DNA of 64,000 nucleotides, from assembly GCA_018829205.1 (NCBI GenBank), contig JAHJUE010000019.1:124001-188000 (forward strand). The letters run 5' to 3'. Origin of the DNA: Bacteroidota bacterium (GTDB lineage: Bacteria; Bacteroidota; Ignavibacteria; Ignavibacteriales; Melioribacteraceae). This document shows, piece by piece, positions 61,487-64,000 of this stretch (the stretch's first letter is position 1; the number at the start of each line of letters is the position of its first letter). A model generated the notes under the pieces. That model saw only the letters and a program-made list of their open reading frames with translations. It was not told where the DNA came from and searched no databases. The translations under genes and the position numbers were made by a program.

Positions 61487-61502
61487 TGGTATGTAGTTTG
61501 CT
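61487..61502 (+). promoter_or_regulatory. Sigma-54 promoter of the 66-aa gene
   Basis: TGGTATGTAGTTTGCT has GG and GC ten bases apart with TTGCT at -12. The gene starts 35 bp downstream after a CGGAGGA ribosome site. Confidence 0.7.
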
Positions 61503-61537
61503 CCTCTTAGGTTGAAATATAACGATCGGAGGAAAAA

Positions 61538-61738
61538 ATGCTTAGCTTAATATTAATAACCTTTTCGGTACTTATTGTGTCTATGGTTTTAACTGCAAAA
61601 GGCGTAGAGAGAAAAGAAAAAGCGTCAGTTGAATGTGAATTAATTAAGTATTGCGATCTGGAAAAACAAAAATCCAAAGTATGCTCTTCTGTGAAAGAAT
61701 CTTCGTATAACTATTTAACAATAGCAAAATCTAAATAA
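61538..61738 (+). CDS. 66-residue membrane peptide
   Basis: One N-terminal hydrophobic helix (residues 2-20) and a charged tail with three Cys (ECELIKYC...VC). A CGGAGGA ribosome site lies about 8 bp upstream. It is preceded by its own sigma-54 promoter and is monocistronic. Family not recognised; the Cys spacing suggests metal binding or a disulfide. Confidence 0.65.
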   Translation: MLSLILITFSVLIVSMVLTAKGVERKEKASVECELIKYCDLEKQKSKVCSSVKESSYNYLTIAKSK

Positions 61739-61993
61739 TGCATCAACAAGTAAATTTCATTAACGCCCAAACAAAATTATTAAATCGTAAGGAAACATTC
61801 TTCTCCATACCTTAATAAAATTAACACTGCTGTTAACTCATTTTCATATCATTATTTAAGACTAAACGCCTCCCTTTGTCAAAAGTTCTAAATATAAAAT
61901 ACAATTGAATTCAAAATCCTTTATCAATTTTAAATATTCTTAAAACTTAATAACAAAATAGTCCCATTTTAGTTCGTTCTCTTAATCAATAAA
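61739..61993. other. Intergenic region between two small-peptide genes
   Basis: 255 bp without a gene, AT-rich; it contains the activator-site candidate at 61922-61952. No clear terminator was seen. Confidence 0.5.
61922..61952. promoter_or_regulatory. Candidate activator site (UAS), 61994 promoter
   Basis: CAATTTTAAATATTCTTAAAAC lies 42-72 bp upstream of the -24 box: a TTTTAAA half-site opposed to TTCTTAAAA, as at the other promoters. Confidence 0.4.
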
Positions 61994-62009
61994 TGGCACA
62001 TGCTTTGAA
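61994..62009 (+). promoter_or_regulatory. Sigma-54-type promoter of the 48-aa gene
   Basis: TGGCACATGCTTTGAA has a perfect -24 element and TTGA where TTGC is expected at -12, ten bases from GG. The gene starts 33 bp downstream. Confidence 0.55.
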
Positions 62010-62042
62010 AGTTAATATATGAAAATCTCAATGGAGGATAAA

Positions 62043-62189
62043 ATGTTAGACATAATATTAACAATCGGATTTTTTGCCTTTCTATTTGGTTCTTTAGGAT
62101 ACCTTATTTACTGGTGGGCAAATAAAACAAAAAAGAAAGAAGTAGGAAATTTTGGGTTGAAAGGCCCCGACCATTTCGGCTGTCATTAA
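62043..62189 (+). CDS. 48-residue membrane peptide
   Basis: ATG 62043, with GGAGG six bases upstream, to TAA 62187-62189. A hydrophobic helix (residues 3-26, ending WW) is followed by KTKKKE and a tail GLKGPDHFGCH with His and Cys at the end. It is co-transcribed with the YHS gene 17 bp downstream. Confidence 0.65.
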   Translation: MLDIILTIGFFAFLFGSLGYLIYWWANKTKKKEVGNFGLKGPDHFGCH

Positions 62190-62206
62190 ATTTAACGGAG
62201 GATAAA

Positions 62207-62383
62207 ATGGAACGAGATATAGTTTGCGGTATGGAAATTAAGAATACTCTTAAAGCACCTTCTACTGAATATAAAGGTAAAACATACTTTTTCTGTTCGG
62301 ATTTGTGTAAAGTTCAATTTAAGCAAGACCCCGAAAAGTATCTTAATAAAGATGGCAGAATCGAGTACGAACATCATCATTAA
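62207..62383 (+). CDS. YHS-domain protein 3
   Basis: 58 aa. IVCGMEIKN, YKGKTYFFCSDLCKVQF: intact YHS/TRASH ligands (one Cys, then CxxxC). The C-terminus is EYEHHH. A GGAGG site precedes the ATG. It is encoded with the 48-aa membrane peptide under the sigma-54-type promoter at 61994. Role: soft-metal binding, possibly delivering metal to the pump or to a partner. Confidence 0.85.
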   Translation: MERDIVCGMEIKNTLKAPSTEYKGKTYFFCSDLCKVQFKQDPEKYLNKDGRIEYEHHH

Positions 62384-62540
62384 ATGAAATGATTTATTAT
62401 AATCTCATTTATATATTCTTTATGGTTAGTATTTAGAACAACAATTATGCGTGTTACATCTATTTATATTATAGACTATGTGCTCAGCCATCTTTACCCA
62501 ATGCAATAAAGAATATATTTAACACAAAAGGGAGTATAAA

Positions 62541-63446
62541 ATTAAACAAAGATTTTTTCATACAAACAGAAAACTCTCATCTTACACTTTATTGATGTTG
62601 ATGCTATTCTTTACATTTACAGCATCATTATGTTATACTGCAATTAAAACAGGATTGGAGTATTCTCCTCCCCTTCTCTTTGCAGGTTTAAGAACTTTTC
62701 TTGGAGGCATTTCACTAATCTTATTACTCATCATTCTGAAAAAGCCTATCTTGCCTCGACCTGATTTAATTAAATGGATTTTCCCTGTAGCTGTTGTATC
62801 AACAACGATAACCTTTGGGTTTATGTTTTCAAGTCCTGAATTTACCGGAGCTGGAATTGCCTCGGTTCTTGGGAACACACAACCACTAATTATAATTTTA
62901 TTAGCAGCCATGTTTCTTAAAGAAAAAATCACACATGTAAAAATAATAACTTTAATTTTAGGAATAACTGGAATCGTTTTCATATCTGCACAAGCATTTT
63001 TAGCCGAAAATCCGAATGCATTCCTTGGAGCTTTGTTTGCTACAGGTACCTCCCTGGGAGCTGCAATTACTGCAATCGTATTAAAACGTCTCAACCCTGA
63101 GAACAATCTTATTTCATTTACAGGATGGCAACTCATTGTAGGAAGCCTCCCACTCTTAGCAATTTCTTTCTTCTACGAACCAGTCAGTAACATTTCATTG
63201 ACAGGTATCTTTATAAGTTTATTAATATTTTTAGGCTTAGTTGGCACTGCCCTTAACACTATTATCTGGTTCTGGCTTCTCCAAAGATATGATGCTGGCA
63301 AATTATCATTGTATCTATTTCTGATTCCCGTATTCGGATTGCTCTTTGCTTTTATTTCGTTTGGTGAAACTTTACAGACTTTTGAAATTATTGGAATAAT
63401 AATAGTTTTATCTGCAATTGGGTTATCTATTATCAAGGAATATTAA
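62541..63446 (+). CDS. DMT-superfamily transporter (EamA type)
   Basis: About 302 aa with ten predicted helices in two EamA repeats (first: ALCYTAIKTGLEYSPPLLFAGLRTF; second: LGAAITAIVLKRLN...FTGWQLIVG). The only well-spaced ribosome site (GGGAG at 62530-62534) points to an ATT start at 62541 encoding a basic IKQRFFHTNRK leader; the alternative is the TTG at 62592, which would cut into the first helix. EamA proteins export small metabolites. The substrate is unknown; it is flanked by metal-related small genes. Confidence 0.85.
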   Translation: MKQRFFHTNRKLSSYTLLMLMLFFTFTASLCYTAIKTGLEYSPPLLFAGLRTFLGGISLILLLIILKKPILPRPDLIKWIFPVAVVSTTITFGFMFSSPEFTGAGIASVLGNTQPLIIILLAAMFLKEKITHVKIITLILGITGIVFISAQAFLAENPNAFLGALFATGTSLGAAITAIVLKRLNPENNLISFTGWQLIVGSLPLLAISFFYEPVSNISLTGIFISLLIFLGLVGTALNTIIWFWLLQRYDAGKLSLYLFLIPVFGLLFAFISFGETLQTFEIIGIIIVLSAIGLSIIKEY

Positions 63447-63477
63447 TCAGAAGTATAATTTGATTCAGAAATTTTTA

Positions 63478-63505
63478 GTGTTCTTAAAAATCTTTAAAAT
63501 AATTT
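63478..63505. promoter_or_regulatory. Candidate activator site (UAS), 63558 promoter
   Basis: TTCTTAAAAATCTTTAAAAT contains two directly repeated half-sites (TTCTTAAAAA, TCTTTAAAA) 53-80 bp upstream of the -24 box. Confidence 0.5.
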
Positions 63506-63557
63506 ACTCTTATTCTGATTTACTTGCCTATTTTGTTCAATAAATCATAGTTATTGC

Positions 63558-63573
63558 TGGTATGAAAATTGTT
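63558..63573 (+). promoter_or_regulatory. Sigma-54-type promoter of the 41-aa gene
   Basis: TGGTATGAAAATTGTT has GG and GT ten bases apart, the same -12 variant as at 34068. The gene starts 46 bp downstream. Confidence 0.5.
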
Positions 63574-63619
63574 TTATTCAAATACAGTATATGTGTAATA
63601 CTCAAAAACAGAAGATGAG

Positions 63620-63745
63620 ATGATGTGGGATACGATCATTTATATAATAATCTTTGCTGCAATAATGTTCTTAATGCACAGAGGTAATGGACACGGGATG
63701 GGAGGTTGCCATGGAAGTCATTCCCACAGTAAAAAGAAGCATTAG
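63620..63745 (+). CDS. 41-residue His-rich membrane peptide
   Basis: ATG 63620 (or 63623) to TAG 63743-63745. A hydrophobic helix (residues 5-19) is followed by HRGNGHGMGGCHGSHSHSK, a tail with six His and one Cys, clearly suited to binding metal. Similar short proteins with a helix and a His/Gly-rich end are known near copper genes (DUF2933-like). It has its own sigma-54-type promoter. Confidence 0.7.
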   Translation: MMWDTIIYIIIFAAIMFLMHRGNGHGMGGCHGSHSHSKKKH

Positions 63746-63791
63746 TATTAGCCTGTATTCAGAGAGCGCATTTAACAAATAGTTCTAAGAG

Positions 63792-64000
63792 ATGCTTAAG
63801 ATGTCAAGAATTAAAGAGATTGCAATTATATTAATTTCAGCAGGCATTTATGGTTTAACTTGGGGAGCTATCTACCTATTTCTTTCTGCCTTACATGGGA
63901 TGCAGGTAATGTTCAATAATGAATTTATCTTTTTTACCGCGTCATTACTAAATATCGAAATAAAAACCAATATTTCTGCATTCCTATTTTCGTTTATTGA
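63792..64000 (+). CDS. Membrane protein, 3' end outside window
   Basis: The frame is open from ATG 63792 (alternative ATG 63801) to the end of the window, at least 69 residues. Hydrophobic segments are seen at about residues 8-30 (IAIILISAGIYGLTWGAIYLF) and 38-60. Too little is visible for a family. Confidence 0.55.
   Translation, partial: MLKMSRIKEIAIILISAGIYGLTWGAIYLFLSALHGMQVMFNNEFIFFTASLLNIEIKTNISAFLFSFI

Noticed and set aside
1-64000. CRISPR array
   Set aside because: No regularly spaced repeats of 24-40 bp were seen; the only close direct repeats are the 11-bp tandem at 15269-15290 and protein-coding repeats.

Overview
The window looks like a piece of the chromosome of a member of Ignavibacteriota (Ignavibacteria/Melioribacteraceae type), or a close relative in the Bacteroidota/Chlorobiota group. 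The evidence is low GC content, AT-rich codon use, two secreted proteins ending in the type IX secretion (T9SS) C-terminal sorting domain with the NYPNPFNP signature, a CarboxypepD-plug TonB receptor, and Bacteroidota-like small Met/His-rich exported proteins. No species can be named from the sequence alone.

Region 1 (1-13782, all + strand) is a tightly packed, operon-like cluster. It encodes a nucleotidyltransferase, a complete Mla/MCE lipid-transport trio (permease, ATPase, substrate-binding protein), two tandem paralogous ATP-grasp enzymes, a class III aminotransferase, a CDP-alcohol phosphatidyltransferase, a Gfo/Idh/MocA dehydrogenase, a UPF0104 (flippase-like) membrane protein, a HAD phosphatase and myo-inositol-1-phosphate synthase. 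A broken endonuclease/exonuclease/phosphatase gene, the C-terminal relic of a second inositol-phosphate synthase and a crotonase-fold protein follow. I infer a pathway that makes a modified (possibly amino-) inositol phosphate head group, attaches it through a CDP-activated intermediate and moves the product across the envelope.

Region 2 (about 13.8-31.1 kb, mostly - strand) is a mobile or accessory region. It holds a disrupted tRNA-Arg, a tyrosine integrase, a tandem 11-bp repeat and the 3' half of a tRNA-Asp (attachment-site signature). These are followed by a second integrase with its excisionase-like partner, two paralogous SF2 helicases, a frameshifted RadC-like gene, an ArdC-type protein, a Mu-Gam-like protein, small membrane proteins and an 824-aa protein of unknown family with a weak resemblance to double-psi-barrel RNA polymerases. 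There is no relaxase, capsid or conjugation gene. A structured noncoding RNA candidate lies at the right end.

Region 3 (31.1-64 kb) is devoted to metals and redox. It contains a Met-rich protein, a beta-barrel and a T9SS protein; a nine-haem T9SS cytochrome; DUF2231, YHS and CcmF-type genes; a MacB/FtsX-type ABC transporter with a DUF2318 protein and a TonB receptor (resembling parts of the Campylobacter P19 iron locus); a complete CusCBA-type efflux operon with a P-II-like protein; and a ZraSR-like two-component system with a sigma-54 activator. To its right are YHS proteins, an orphan HydE-like radical SAM enzyme, tiny membrane peptides and a DMT transporter.

I find six sigma-54-type (GG-N10-GC-like) promoters in region 3. 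Five have an AT-rich TTTTAAAGA/TCTTTAAAA-type element about 40-80 bp upstream. They connect the efflux operon, the Met-rich operon, the YHS-HydE operon and three separate small-peptide genes into one apparent regulon under the local NtrC-family regulator. This regulon of metal efflux, YHS/HydE and micropeptides is the strongest candidate for an undescribed system here. The inositol/Mla cluster and the polymerase-like protein of the mobile region are the next two.
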